A stretch of DNA of 64,000 nt, taken from contig SWBL01000071.1 in the NCBI GenBank assembly GCA_024195585.1, positions 106,662 through 170,661 of the forward strand. The letters run 5' to 3'. The notes under the pieces were generated by a model, which saw only the letters and a list, made by a program, of their open reading frames with translations, did no database searches and had not been told where the DNA came from. This stretch comes from Aureobasidium sp. EXF-3400 (Eukaryota; Ascomycota; Dothideomycetes; Dothideales; Saccotheciaceae). This document shows positions 1 to 11,922 of this stretch, one piece after another. How positions within the stretch are numbered: the stretch's first letter is position 1; each line of letters opens with the position of its first letter. The translations under genes and the position numbers were made by a program.

Positions 1-1
1 C

Positions 2-67
2 GCAGACGAGCGGTTCAAGCGAGGGCTGGAACGTTGGATCTCCTCAAAATCTCCTGAGCCGCAGTAG
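2..67 (+). CDS. possible 3' end of a gene entering from the left
   Basis: An open frame from base 2 encodes about 21 residues with an Arg/Glu/Lys-rich, protein-like composition (ending in SPEPQ) before a TAG at 65-67. It could be the C-terminus of a gene lying mostly outside the window. Nothing identifies a family, and a 66-base open frame can occur by chance. Confidence 0.22.
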   Translation, partial: ADERFKRGLERWISSKSPEPQ

Positions 68-431
68 CGTCGCGATCAGGACCATTTCAGGGCTATGGGG
101 TGGTTCATGGAGTTTGGGGTCGCCCGACATGGGTCGAATCTGGGGACATGGGTCGCAGAATAGCACATGTGAGTGATGCACGCCATACGGGTCGAAGGCC
201 CGGTATTGCCGATCTCAGCAGTGGCGAGAGAATGGTCTCGAGACCTCTTGCACCAACAGTATATTGGCAAAAGCGACGAGTCAATGATTGCTTTTGAGAA
301 TGTCGATACGGTTTAAAGTTTTTATGTGATAGGCTGTAGTCGGTATGATGGCTGGAGGGGTATAGTGAAGGTATTTGTCACAAGTGTTGTGTGGGTGTGA
401 AGCGTCGCACATTGAAGCTGAGGTGGACATT
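68..431. other. intergenic, nothing recognised
   Basis: This gap holds short imperfect repeats of a GACATGGGTCG-like word around 125-155 but no convincing ORF. It probably contains the 3' UTR of the minus-strand gene that stops at 432. Confidence 0.4.
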
Positions 432-1013
432 TCAGGTGCCGGCAGCCTTCTTTTCGATGACACTCCGAGCCCATGTAGTACCATCCCAGTATTCCCGCTT
501 ACCAGTCATAATGTCCTCGTTCCCGTCCTCAATAAAGGCAGAATGACCAGTTTCGCCGAGGTGAAGGGCAGCTGTCTCTTCCAGGAGTATGCCCAAAGCA
601 AGCAAAGCAGTCTCATCTAGTGATTGGAAGTCGATCTGCCCTTTTTCCGGCGTGGCTTTTGAGTAGAACTCGGATGCATATCGGTGAAGAAGTTTGAGTA
701 GGTCAGAATCTGGTAGAGGAGTGGTTGGGTGTGGAGCCTTGTAGACGTCGGATTCTTCATATCTCTCAGGGGCGCCCTGACGGCGGAACAAGACTTCGTC
801 TGGCGGTACAGATTGCAAAGAATTGGTCTGGGTGTCTCGATACTTTGTAGCAGTTCGCTTCTCGCTTGGAAGAAGACTTTCGTAGCCAGCTTTACCAGCG
901 ACGGCTTCATAGACAGTAATCTTACGGCGTTTGCGAGCTACAATCTCAGGCTCAACAGCATCTTCGGGATGCTTGTAGCGCTCCAGACGCTCTGTCCGAA
1001 TGTCCATATCCAT
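432..1013 (-). CDS. conserved fungal protein, possibly UAF subunit Rrn10-like
   Basis: A single-exon ORF of 193 residues. The N-terminal third is basic, with an RKRRK run near residues 27-31 that could be a nuclear localisation signal. The middle holds a compact helical block of the type SDLLKLLHRYASEFY followed by a second helix LDETALLALGILLEE. That pair of helices resembles my memory of the small Rrn10 family, a subunit of the RNA polymerase I upstream activating factor that acts at rDNA promoters. The match rests on pattern only, so the name is tentative. It is divergent to the CSA gene, with 183 bp between start codons. The start at 1013 is the first Met of the frame. Existence of the gene is fairly sure; the function is not. 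Confidence 0.6.
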   Translation of the reverse strand: MDMDIRTERLERYKHPEDAVEPEIVARKRRKITVYEAVAGKAGYESLLPSEKRTATKYRDTQTNSLQSVPPDEVLFRRQGAPERYEESDVYKAPHPTTPLPDSDLLKLLHRYASEFYSKATPEKGQIDFQSLDETALLALGILLEETAALHLGETGHSAFIEDGNEDIMTGKREYWDGTTWARSVIEKKAAGT

Positions 1014-1122
1014 CGTGCAGCTTTACGGTGTTATGAGCCAGTCGGGTTTGTGGTTGTCAGAAATTTGAATAGTCGAGGAAAGTAGATGGCTTGGCGCGAG
1101 GTCCGAGTCGCGATTCGGCATG

Positions 1123-1130
1123 CTACGTCA
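1123..1130 (-). promoter_or_regulatory. CRE-like octamer
   Basis: Read on the minus strand the sequence is TGACGTAG, one base off the ATF/CREB palindrome. It sits in the 183 bp divergent promoter between the Rrn10-like gene and CSA. The same octamer occurs upstream of the Eis1 gene at 33970-33977. It is a motif match only. Confidence 0.3.
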
Positions 1131-1170
1131 CGCTCATCCATCGCACCTTCTCTATCAAGCAAGATAGAAC

Positions 1171-1200
1171 ATGTTCAAGGATGAATCAGACGCCGGATGA
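1171..1200 (+). promoter_or_regulatory. nine-codon uORF overlapping the CSA start
   Basis: An ATG at 1171 opens a 9-codon frame that stops with the TGA at 1198-1200. This overlaps the CSA start codon at 1197-1199 in the form ATGA. A second out-of-frame ATG lies at 1181. If the leader begins upstream of 1171, translation of CSA would depend on reinitiation or leaky scanning. Confidence 0.4.
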
Positions 1201-2561
1201 ACTCGTTCTTACTCAATCGCGCTCTTGGTAGCGTCAGTCCTGCCGCCCTTGCGCGGTCGCAAAACACCCGTCTCGTCTACTCTATCCAGCCAGCCAGTCA
1301 CATATCACTGAGCATCAGTCCTCCGGACACTGACAATGACGAAGACGCCCTTCGGAATGGCGTTGCACATCCTGCCGGCGTAAACAGCATTGCTGTCGAC
1401 AAGTTCGAAGGCCGATGGCTTCTGTCTGGCGGTGCAGACTCGTCGATTGGCATCTGGGACCTCGAGACGCCGACCAGCCAGTCCGACGACACTCGGGTCA
1501 TTCACCCGCTCGGATATGCCTCCAAGACCTCCAAGACGGCCAACTTCGGCATCACTCACGTTTCCTTCTATCCTTTCGACTCTTTGGCCTTCCTGTCTAG
1601 CAGTTACGATCACTCGCTGAAGCTGTACTCGTCCGAGACCCTTGAGACCTCGGCTGCTTTCGACCTCGAAGCCGTCGTCTATTCGCACGCCCTCTCGCCC
1701 ATCGCTTCACATCTGCTAGTAGCTTGTGCTACACAACACCCCGCTGTGCGCCTCGTCGATCTTCGCTCCGGTGCCAGTACCCATTCACTTGCCGGCCACA
1801 GCGGTGCCGTGCTCTCGACCGCCTGGCATCCGAAACGCGAACACGTCCTAGCGAGTGGTGGCTCTGATGGTCTAGTCCGCCTCTGGGATATTCGTCGCAG
1901 CGCGAGTAGTTTGGGTGTCCTCGACATGGAAGACAGTAGGGGCGTCGGTCTCAACGGCAATACATTGCGCCGTGAGCGCGGCAAGGCTCATTCCGGTGCT
2001 GTCAACGGCATTACGTGGGATGAGGCAGGAGACTTCCTCGTCTCCTGTGGACAAGATGACAAGATCCGTGTCTGGAACGCAAATACAGGTGCAAACACCC
2101 TAACCAACTTCGGTCCTGCTGTCAAGAGCTCCACCACATCCACTCTATTGCCCCTGCTCAGTCCCAGTCATCTCACTGGTCCGGCGAAGGAAATTCTTGT
2201 CTACCCGAACCCACGAGAGCTGCTTGTGTACGAGCTGCATACGGGCAAACTAATCACACGCCTCAGAACGCCTTCATACGCTTCAACGCGAATACAAGTT
2301 GCAGCAGGATCAGGCACACGAAACGTTGTCAACAAGACAACAAGTCTGGCCTGGCGAGCTCATAATGTTGAACTCTATTCAGGCCACTCTGACGGTACAA
2401 TTCGCTGCTGGAAACCACGGACATGGGAGGATGCGCTCGACGACGAAGATGAAGACCACGAGGATGAAGTAGGAGAAGATGCCATGGAACGAAAACGCAA
2501 GAGAGATGAATTGGATGACATAGTCAATGGCCTGACCAAACGTCAAGTCACGTATATTTAA
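1197..2561 (+). CDS. WD40 protein CSA/ERCC8 (Rad28-like), transcription-coupled repair
   Basis: A single-exon protein of 454 residues. The N-terminus (FLLNR..G..SP..LAR..NTRLV) matches the conserved start of the Cockayne syndrome A/Ckn1 family and fixes the start at 1197 despite two upstream ATGs. WD40 blades follow, with recognisable GGADSSIGIWD, GGSDGLVRLWDIR, CGQDDKIRVWN and GHSDGTIRCW repeat ends. The C-terminus is acidic (DDEDEDHEDE) followed by a basic KRKRDE patch, possibly nuclear. In other eukaryotes CSA is the substrate receptor of a CUL4-DDB1 ubiquitin ligase recruited to stalled RNA polymerase II. It ends 95 bp from the stop of convergent ATG5, so the 3' UTRs probably overlap. Confidence 0.88.
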   Translation: MNSFLLNRALGSVSPAALARSQNTRLVYSIQPASHISLSISPPDTDNDEDALRNGVAHPAGVNSIAVDKFEGRWLLSGGADSSIGIWDLETPTSQSDDTRVIHPLGYASKTSKTANFGITHVSFYPFDSLAFLSSSYDHSLKLYSSETLETSAAFDLEAVVYSHALSPIASHLLVACATQHPAVRLVDLRSGASTHSLAGHSGAVLSTAWHPKREHVLASGGSDGLVRLWDIRRSASSLGVLDMEDSRGVGLNGNTLRRERGKAHSGAVNGITWDEAGDFLVSCGQDDKIRVWNANTGANTLTNFGPAVKSSTTSTLLPLLSPSHLTGPAKEILVYPNPRELLVYELHTGKLITRLRTPSYASTRIQVAAGSGTRNVVNKTTSLAWRAHNVELYSGHSDGTIRCWKPRTWEDALDDEDEDHEDEVGEDAMERKRKRDELDDIVNGLTKRQVTYI

Positions 2562-2656
2562 TGGCAACCAGTGTTGAGTAATGCATTTAAAAAGAACCTT
2601 CTATAAGGGGTATCATTCCAGTCATTCATCCTCGTTGCCCTTTTGTCATCTACCTT

Positions 2657-3891
2657 TCATAGCATGACAATCACAACATGCAAGAACCCATCTGTGAATG
2701 CAGCAGCTCGCATGAGCTCCTCGACAGGTGCATTCATAGGCACAACCGCTCCATGCAACACAGGCGCTGCAAGCACCGGGTTTCGCCTACTAGGGAACAC
2801 GGTCGGCAGTATCTCGTTGAGCGCCATTCCAAGTGTATTCGGCTGGCCTGTTATATCGATCACTCAGCTCATGTCGCATAGAACGTGTATGGATATCAGA
2901 CGGCGAGCAAGAAGCAGGGTCAACTTACGCGTTGCGGAAGAAGGAGCAATCAGACCTTGCACCGTCCTTATACTGGCCTGCACTGGTTCTGCCTCGCCAC
3001 TACCGGAACTTGATGTCGATGCTGTTGTGGGAAGGTAGACCTTGATTGGGATGTTGCGCAGAGGCGTGCCGGGCGGATTGAGCAGCTTGTTGTGAACCGT
3101 GTTGAATTTGGCAAGGTTGTCTATGTTGTCATCTTCTAGTCAATTTATTGCTTGCGTTTGTAGTGGACCAAGAACAAAATAGAACTTACGGTCTTGCACT
3201 GCTTGCCATAGATTGTCAGAGTCATCTTTGCTCAATCCCATATACACATTTCCTTTGCCGTTTCGTATCACATCTGCCTGTTATGCGTCAGCAAAGGCTA
3301 TCCTCGCCAGAAGACATATCAACAAGGAGGAAAACTTACCTCTTTCACCGCATTAACAAAACAGTCTTTCAATACCTTTCCCTCTCCATCGAGTCCCATC
3401 AATTGCTCATCTGGAAACTCTGAATACGTCAAAACCAACTTCCAGGGCAGTAACTCTTCTACATCTTCGGTGCCATCATCTTCGGGGTTCGAAGGTGCAG
3501 CTCCAGAGAATAAGTCGTAGAGTAATCCGATCGGGTAGTGGTACTTCAAAGCCACATTTTCGAAGGACAGCCAGGCATTGTGAAATGGTATGGATGGATC
3601 TATTAGTTGCGGAGAGAAGAAGGTGTGAAGACGGGGCAGTAGGAAGGCGAGATAGGATAGGCGTGGAACATTGATCTGTCGATTGAGTTAGAGCACAACA
3701 TCTCTCAGATAATCCGTACTGATGGACTTCTCATCAAGAGATCAAAAATGATGCGTAGGGTGGCACACCAAGTATGGATCTGTTTCATCGTAGGTCCTGC
3801 AGTCTGCACTCGCCAGTCGAATTTCGAGTGGTAAACTACCCGCCCACACTTTCTTTTGTATATTGGCTATTGCTGCTGGAGAAGTCGCCAT
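2657..3891 (-). CDS. ATG5: autophagy protein Atg5
   Basis: Five exons on the minus strand: 3891-3769, 3675-3340, 3277-3190, 3120-2929 and 2847-2657 (930 nt, 309 residues). Introns have GT donors (mostly GTAAGT) and AG acceptors. The protein starts MATSPAAIANIQKKVW and shows the Atg5 hallmarks: DPYLINVPRLSYL across junction 1, the KYHYPIGLLYDL block, an acidic-flanked LPWKLVLTYSEFP strand, and the C-terminal TLGMALNEILPTVFPSRR...PVLHGAVVP region ending in the ubiquitin-fold helix. Atg5 is conjugated to Atg12 and, with Atg16, acts as the E3 that lipidates Atg8 on the phagophore. The conserved acceptor Lys is expected in the exon 4 segment NIPIKVYL. Length is normal for fungal Atg5. An in-frame upstream Met exists at 3975, but homology favours 3891. 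Confidence 0.92.
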
Positions 3892-4236
3892 GTTTGATGT
3901 TGAGTGTTGAGGTCGATGTCTGGAGGTATGAGAAGATCTATCGAGCCATCTTTTGAAGGCGTTGATGTGTTGCAACGCCGTCCATTAGTGAGACAATGTT
4001 GGCGTCGTTGTTGATGCCTACCAGCACGTACAGGGTCACCCTCTGCACAAGAAAGTAACGGAAGAATTGTTACCTCAGCGAATACAAATTATGATATTGA
4101 GCCACTACAATTACAACTGGTATGTATCTCTCTTCATGCGATCTTCCCTTTAGTCCTCGTCGTAAAATTCTTTCCTTTCGTCACCTCCTTTGAACCTCGC
4201 TGCGACAGTGCTTTCTAGACTCTGACGGGCATCCTC
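3892..4236. other. intergenic between ATG5 start and BTB gene stop
   Basis: This gap holds the presumed ATG5 promoter and the BTB gene 3' UTR. I see no ORF or motif that I can support. Confidence 0.5.
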
Positions 4237-5063
4237 TTAATCTAACAAACAGTGCTCTCCTTTGCCATGAACATGATAGTGGCATCTGTCTCGATCTTGT
4301 GGCAGCTTCTCGGCGTTGAAGTGTTTACACTGTCTGCCTGCGATGGCGATTGCAAGATCGATAACGGCTTCTGGGGGCCAATGGCTGAGACTTTCCTTGG
4401 TGGTGGGATTTCCTCCATAAACCTGCCAGTCAACTGCCAACTTTCTCAATGGAGCATCGACCATTGTTCTCTCGTAGATGTGTGTCATGATCTTGTCGAG
4501 CGGTTTGAGTCTTGTTTCGACTCTTTCAACCAGACGATCAATGGCCATGTTCTGAAAAGCAGGCGCAAGGTATTTGTCACCGAAGATCCAGAGTGCGGAA
4601 AGAGTGTAAGCGGTTAGATCCATGCCAGTCACATCATCCATGTCGCTCAGTTGACCAGTGTAGATGAAGCTGTTGAATATGTAGAATATTTTGGCTGATT
4701 CCTCAGGAAGCGACAACTTTCCCTCACTTGCCTCCTTGAAGGACCCCTTGAAGGCAGTGCGGAAGTAGTCTGAGTAGAAGAAAAGTAGGTCTTTGTGGAT
4801 GATGAACGCTTTCTTCTCTGGTCCAACCTCAACAGTGACGACAGCGCCGAAGTGTTTGCTTTTCGTTTGTTAGCGCAAGGATCCGACTTGATGCGGCGAG
4901 AGAGCAAGCTCGATGTTGAGCATGGTGAGCCTTACCTAGAGGGTTTCTCGGCAAGGCTTGAGACAGCCTTGGGCGGACCACGTGGACTCGTCGCAGATGA
5001 TGACTTGCTGTCAACCTCGCGTTTTGAGGGCTTATGTGTAGGAGTTGTAACTCGAGCAGACAT
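4237..5063 (-). CDS. BTB/POZ domain protein
   Basis: Two exons, 5063-4936 and 4858-4237, give 249 residues. The intron has a GTAAGG donor and a CTAAC branch close to its AG. Exon 1 encodes a Ser/Lys/Pro-rich disordered leader. Exon 2 begins with the BTB fold: SKHFGAVVTVEVG, then a KAFIIHKDLLFFYSDYFRTAF core, then the segment preceding FNSFIYTGQL. The C-terminal half is helical and ends in a Cys/His-rich tail (CKHFN...CHYHVHGKGEHC), which might bind metal. Fungal proteins of this shape are common and mostly uncharacterised; some act as adaptors for CUL3 ligases. The frame is also open upstream to a Met at 5180, giving a longer alternative N-terminus. Two GTAAG-type donors at about 5240-5275 hint at 5' UTR introns. 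Confidence 0.8.
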
Positions 5064-5442
5064 GCTGGATATCTGTGGTCTCAACTGATGACTGGTGCTG
5101 AGAAATGGTCGGCGGAGAGATGATTGCAGAGAGCATATGATCAACAGCGGATTGATAGAGGAAGAGTGACGAGATATCAAATGTGGATGAGAGTACTGGC
5201 AACAGTCAGTGATTGGCGCAGTGAAGCGGAAGAGTAATTGTTCTTACCTCTTGGAGCTAGACGAACTTACTGGAGCTTCACTTTGATAAATTCACAAGAC
5301 GCAGGATTTGACCAAGTGGCTGAGTAATTTCCGGCCATACAACGATATTTGGTAGTGGTGTTACAGGGGTGACGACCTCAAGGTGGCCAGCAGCTAGACC
5401 TCACAGCAAAACGATGATATGCATACCTTCATACAGTGCTCA
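5064..5442. other. BTB gene 5' region and IES1 3' region
   Basis: On the minus strand donor-like GTAAGA and GTAAGT words occur near 5240-5275, suggesting a spliced 5' leader for the BTB gene. No independent ORF is convincing. Confidence 0.4.
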
Positions 5443-8050
5443 TCAGTCCTCATCCATGTTGTCCTCGTCTTCCTCTTCGTCTTCCGTGTCCGCCTCGCCG
5501 AGCAGTTCCCTTTCATCATCGTCCAGCTCTGCACTCGGACCAATGGTAACATTGCCTTCGTCATGCATATCTTCATCTTCCGCTTCGTTGTCGGCTCGTG
5601 CGGTGGACAGCCTCGAGGCGTCTGGTGTTCCGTCCTTGGTCTCTTCCGCCACCTTACTCGCACTGCCCTTAGGTTTTCTGCTTGCACCACCTCCACCACG
5701 GCTCTTTCTGCCTTGTCTAGGTTTGACAATCGTGGCAGCTAGTTCGTCCATGGCTTGCAACTCTCGTTCGTCTTCCATGTCGTCGTCAACAGGTTTGAGT
5801 GGTGGTGACGGAAGTAACAGACTGCCCTCCAGGTCTGCATTTTCTTCGCGATCGAGTGAGACCATGCCAAGAGAAAAGGCTCGAGAGAAGTACAATGCCT
5901 CTTCGCCTACGTCGTCCCTCGCAATATTGGCAATGCTGTTCAAGGGACGTTGCTTCTCTTGTTCAAGTTCCTTGTCCGTGAGTGGCAAAGCAAAGCCTCC
6001 GAGTATGCGAACACCACCAGCAGCACGGCGAAGCGCAGCGGCAGCCTTTTCTTCCTCTCTTGATCTTCCTTTACCAGTACCGCCATCATCCTTGTCCTTG
6101 TCTTTGGCATCTTCTTTACCTTTGTCAGCGGTGCCTTCGTCCTCGCTGTCCCAACCGGAAGGCAGCATGCGAATGCGTTTCCAAGCCCGTAGTAGTATGC
6201 CTTCTTCTTGACGTTGACGTTTGGCTGCTATATGACGTCGCCTGATACCGGTATCTAGGATTTGATTGATTCGCACACGGCGGTAATCGCTGACTGCTTT
6301 TTGGTGTGATGTCAGCGGACGGTTCCGTGTCTGGGATTGGTACGAAGGTGTCGGGACGTGGTCTCGTTGGGGTTGCAGGTATACGCCATCCGGCAAGGTT
6401 TTGGGGGCAGAAGGGGATGTGTGAACAGGATTGGGAAGCAGAAAAGGATGATGTATGTTGGTGTTCCGGTTACCTCGTCCAGCGCCTTTTTTGGGCAAAG
6501 CTGCAGCTTGTGGCGTGCCCATGGAAGGTGAAGCCAAGTGTCGGTTGTCATGTTCCTTTTCATCCATATCGGTCAAGAATGATTTGGCTACCGATGGTTT
6601 TGAAATAGTATTGACGGCCTGGAAAGAGCTTGTCGGAGGCGTAGGAGAACGTGTGTAGTCGCTACCGGCGTATGTCCTACGCAAAGAGTCTAGGTTCATG
6701 GTCAGTTGTTGATACAGAGGGCGATCGAGAGGGTATCGAACCATGAGGCGCAGGTGAATCAAAATCGCGGCTGGGGGTCTTGGTTCCAGCATCCGAGTTG
6801 GCATCACCGAGACCCGCCGCAAACAGACTGCGTTCTTTTTGTTCTCCCGAGTTAGTGTCTAGCCATTGGTCGTGTAAGGATAACATACCTTTCCTGGCGC
6901 GTTTGAGAGCCGTCATAGCAGGACTTGGCTCGCTTGCAACGATTGCAATTCTTTCCTTGCGCTTCTGCTCGCCGTAATCCTTCTCTTCTTGACTGTCAAC
7001 ATTCTCTAAAGCAGCCTGTTCCTCGGTCAAACTCTCAAGCGGAGGAACTTTGATGGGCAGACCGCCACCTTCTGGCTCGCAACCCGCTCCAAAGGGGTTG
7101 TTGAGAGCAGCTTCATTCGAGAAGTCACTTTCGAGGTACCACCACATAAGCCAAAGAAAGGCGGTCGCCCTGCTTCTGCTGCTCAAGCTAGGTCGCATTA
7201 CGAGGTCGAAGAAGTCGCGAGGATGGTTGAAGTGGAGTTCTGATATCTTGGGAGCATACTGCGACAGGACGAAGATCAGATTGACAGGGTTGGTTCGTGG
7301 TATTGAAGCTTGTCGGATGTCTTCAATTGTGCCTGGCTGTGGCGTGTCCTCGGTGGCGCCCTTGAGGATGGACTTCAAGCGTGGCGCATCTTGTAGTTGC
7401 TTGTAGGCATTCGGGTCTTGATGTGCCTGTAAGGCTGGGATGGAGTGGTAGGTACGCAATTGAGCGCGCATCTCAGGGAAGAAGTTCAAGGTAGTGTTCA
7501 TGCGGCCGACATTGACGAGCAGACAGACCATAGCCATGGTGATGGCCGAATCGAAATCCTCCTTGAGCTTCTCCTTGAGAATCTTGCTGCACTTGCTGCT
7601 CTTTGCCATGGCATCAACGTAGATTTCAGCGAACGTGTGGCCCTTCTCGTTGTCCGAGTAGCGAGTAAAGACGCGATGCTCATCCTTGAAGACGATGTCG
7701 AGGAAGTCGTACTGAATGTCCTTGCGCCAAAGCGGTACACCGTCCTCCTTCTTCAGATGGCGGATCTTGTTTCCCGAGTAGACCGATGACACGCTGCCAT
7801 TTGCATTGCGCCGCGTCGTCTGCGTCGTCGATGTATATAGCGGAGTCTCTGCTTCGTGTTCGTCGTCCTTGTCGGCTTTGGGTGCGGGCGATGGTTCGCG
7901 GTCGCCTGTAGCTGCGGCCGATGTGGCTCGTATCGCTGTTGCAGATGCTGGTGTTGCTGGTGTTGCTGGTGGTGCTGGTCGCGACGGCTGTCCGACTGGC
8001 TCGTCAGCCAGGATGTGTCGCAAACTGCTGCGAGAATCCTGCTCCACCAT
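5443..8050 (-). CDS. IES1: INO80 chromatin-remodelling complex subunit Ies1
   Basis: Three exons, 8050-6889, 6834-6742 and 6689-5443 (2502 nt, 833 residues). The conserved Ies1 region lies in exon 1: LKKEDGVPLWRKDIQYDFL, a NVGRMNTTLNFFPEMRAQLRTYHSIP stretch, DAPRLKSILKGA, and PRTNPVNLIFVLSQYAPK...FLWLMWWYLESDF. Exon 1 continues to an ARK basic tail. Intron 1 (54 nt, GTATGT donor) is stop-free and in frame. Intron 2 (52 nt, donor GTTCGA, branch CTGAC) joins the SPAPH segment to DSLRRTY. The C-terminal third is low-complexity: an R/K block (GIRRRHIAAKRQRQEE), then long acidic/Lys runs ending EDEEEDEDNMDED. The start at 8050 gives a Ser-rich leader followed by LRHILADEP, as in relatives. Acts in the nucleus. 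Confidence 0.9.
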
Positions 8051-9041
8051 GATGCGCTTGTGTTTGGTGTGTCTTGTGAGATTGAGGATGGAAAGAACAG
8101 ATTCCCCTTCATCACGCTCCTGCCCATGATTGCGGCTGCCTCCGTCGTTTCCCTGTGACGACGCGGAGCATCTGGGGGAAGCTTCAAACCACCACCTACC
8201 TCTCTGAATCTTGCCATACCAACGACACATGACAGCATCTCCAATATAAAGCTCGTGCAATACGACCTACACGGCACAGCTCCTGACTGAATGTTCGTTT
8301 CAAAGCATATTCACAACTGTCACAGTACATGCAGGTCAAAGAAATGCCTTGATTTGCGCATCTATATTGAAGGCTCGAAACACAAAGGAAGAGAGAAAAA
8401 AGTAACTTTTTTTGGAGTTGATCCTGCTGACCAGCATATCCCCTTGCAGGCAGCCATTTTGCCATGCCTAATTCTTCCTGCCTCCAGATGAAAAAAGTCT
8501 ATAAAGTTTGGGGTATCCATCCGAAAGCGAAAAAAAGAAAGCTGCCCATGCCATGTGCGACAGCCGTAACATCGTTGGAAGCCCAGCCTGGCTCAGCGTC
8601 CCATGAGAACGCCTTTCCAGATGCCCTAGAGCCTCGTGATGCCATGAAATGCCAGGATCATTATTTGAAAGAGAAAAGAAAACTGTAAAACACAACTGGT
8701 ATCGAAAGATGTCCGAATCCTCTGGAAGCCTCATCTGCCCAGACCGGATACCACGCTCGTCGAATGCATCAAGCGTTTCATGTAAGAACGCTCAAGGCCG
8801 TGAAGAAAGTCGTAAACCGTGATGAGCGCCGTCTCCGTGCTGAGAATGAAGAAAAATCAACGCTGTCTATCATGCTGACTGGGGGTATGAGCAAGGACCG
8901 CGTCCATCGATCCGTAGGTGTTCTGACGTCCAGAGAAGGACCGCGAAACGAGAAAGCTAGAATCAAAACCTGAAAGAAAAAAGATGACCAGAGGTCAAAT
9001 GACCGAAAAGTGCAGGTCGATCATTAGCGCGCTTGGGGAGT
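8051..9041. other. intergenic, IES1 promoter and DED1 3' region
   Basis: About 1 kb with no supported gene. ORFs here are short and unlike proteins. It contains A-rich tracts such as GAGAGAAAAAAGTAAC near 8390. Confidence 0.5.
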
Positions 9042-11046
<2,005 letters not shown>

Positions 11047-11922
11047 GTTTGCGATAATGGTTTTCGGAGGTTGAAAAGTGGTCGTGTTATGAGATGTCGA
11101 TTGTTGGGATACGGCGTGGGATGACCGAAAAAGTCGGACGGAGTTGATTGATTATATGAAAGAGTCTGGCGGAGGATAACCCAGAAATCTTGTATCGGAT
11201 GCGCAGGAAAACAGCTGCACAGACGACAAAGCAAATAAGAAAACAACAGAACTTTTATGAGTGAGGTTTCTTGTGTTGTGGAGGGAGTGAGCAAGTCAAA
11301 GATGTGAAGGCACTCGCGGACGAATTCTCTGAATCCCGCCACGGCTGCCACTCAGTCATTTCTTGGCGCGCGTCGACGAGCGAGACCCTGCACTGTCTAG
11401 CGTCGTTGCCTCTCCAATCACAATCTCACTTCTTCCACAATCTTCTCTTGCTATCTGTTCTGCCGCCTGCAAGGGGGCGAAGTGCAACGACGCTTGACTT
11501 TGACCTTTTCACTCGTATTTTCTGATGGTCTTCTTAAATACCAAGTAGATGAGTCAGCCACTGAACGACGACATGGAGATCAGGTGCACATTCAACAAAA
11601 CCTGACATCTTGGTCAAGCATATCTCTTGCTAAATGGTGAAAAATTATCTGGTGGTCACACTGTCTCACACATCTGCCATTACCCCCTTCTGGGCCTCAT
11701 CCTTTTCACGCACGAGTACTCTCCAAACATGACATGTTCTTCTATCTTTGACAGAGCGATGGTCGGGAAAATATCATTGTTCGTAATCCTTCATATATAC
11801 TTCAGAATCAACTTCCAGAACCACATGCTTTTCGCCAGGAACGCCATCTTCATCTACGCACCTATGCAGTCCATGCAGGTTCTAACAAGAAACAAAGAAA
11901 CACAAAAACGCTGTTGGTATGA
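11047..11922. other. intergenic, DED1 promoter and YOR1-like 3' region
   Basis: No supported ORF. On the plus strand a CCGAAAAAGTCGG palindrome-like word occurs at about 11123-11137, about 80 bp upstream of the DED1 start, and a CCAAT word at 11414-11418. Confidence 0.45.

Noticed and set aside
2643..3045. Plus-strand ORFs of 131 and 70 codons
   Set aside because: They lie antisense to ATG5 exons 4 and 5, whose spliced product is clearly recognisable.
5369..6211. Plus-strand Ser-rich ORF of 280 codons
   Set aside because: Antisense of the acidic/Lys-rich C-terminus of IES1; poly-Ser comes from Asp/Glu codons read backwards.
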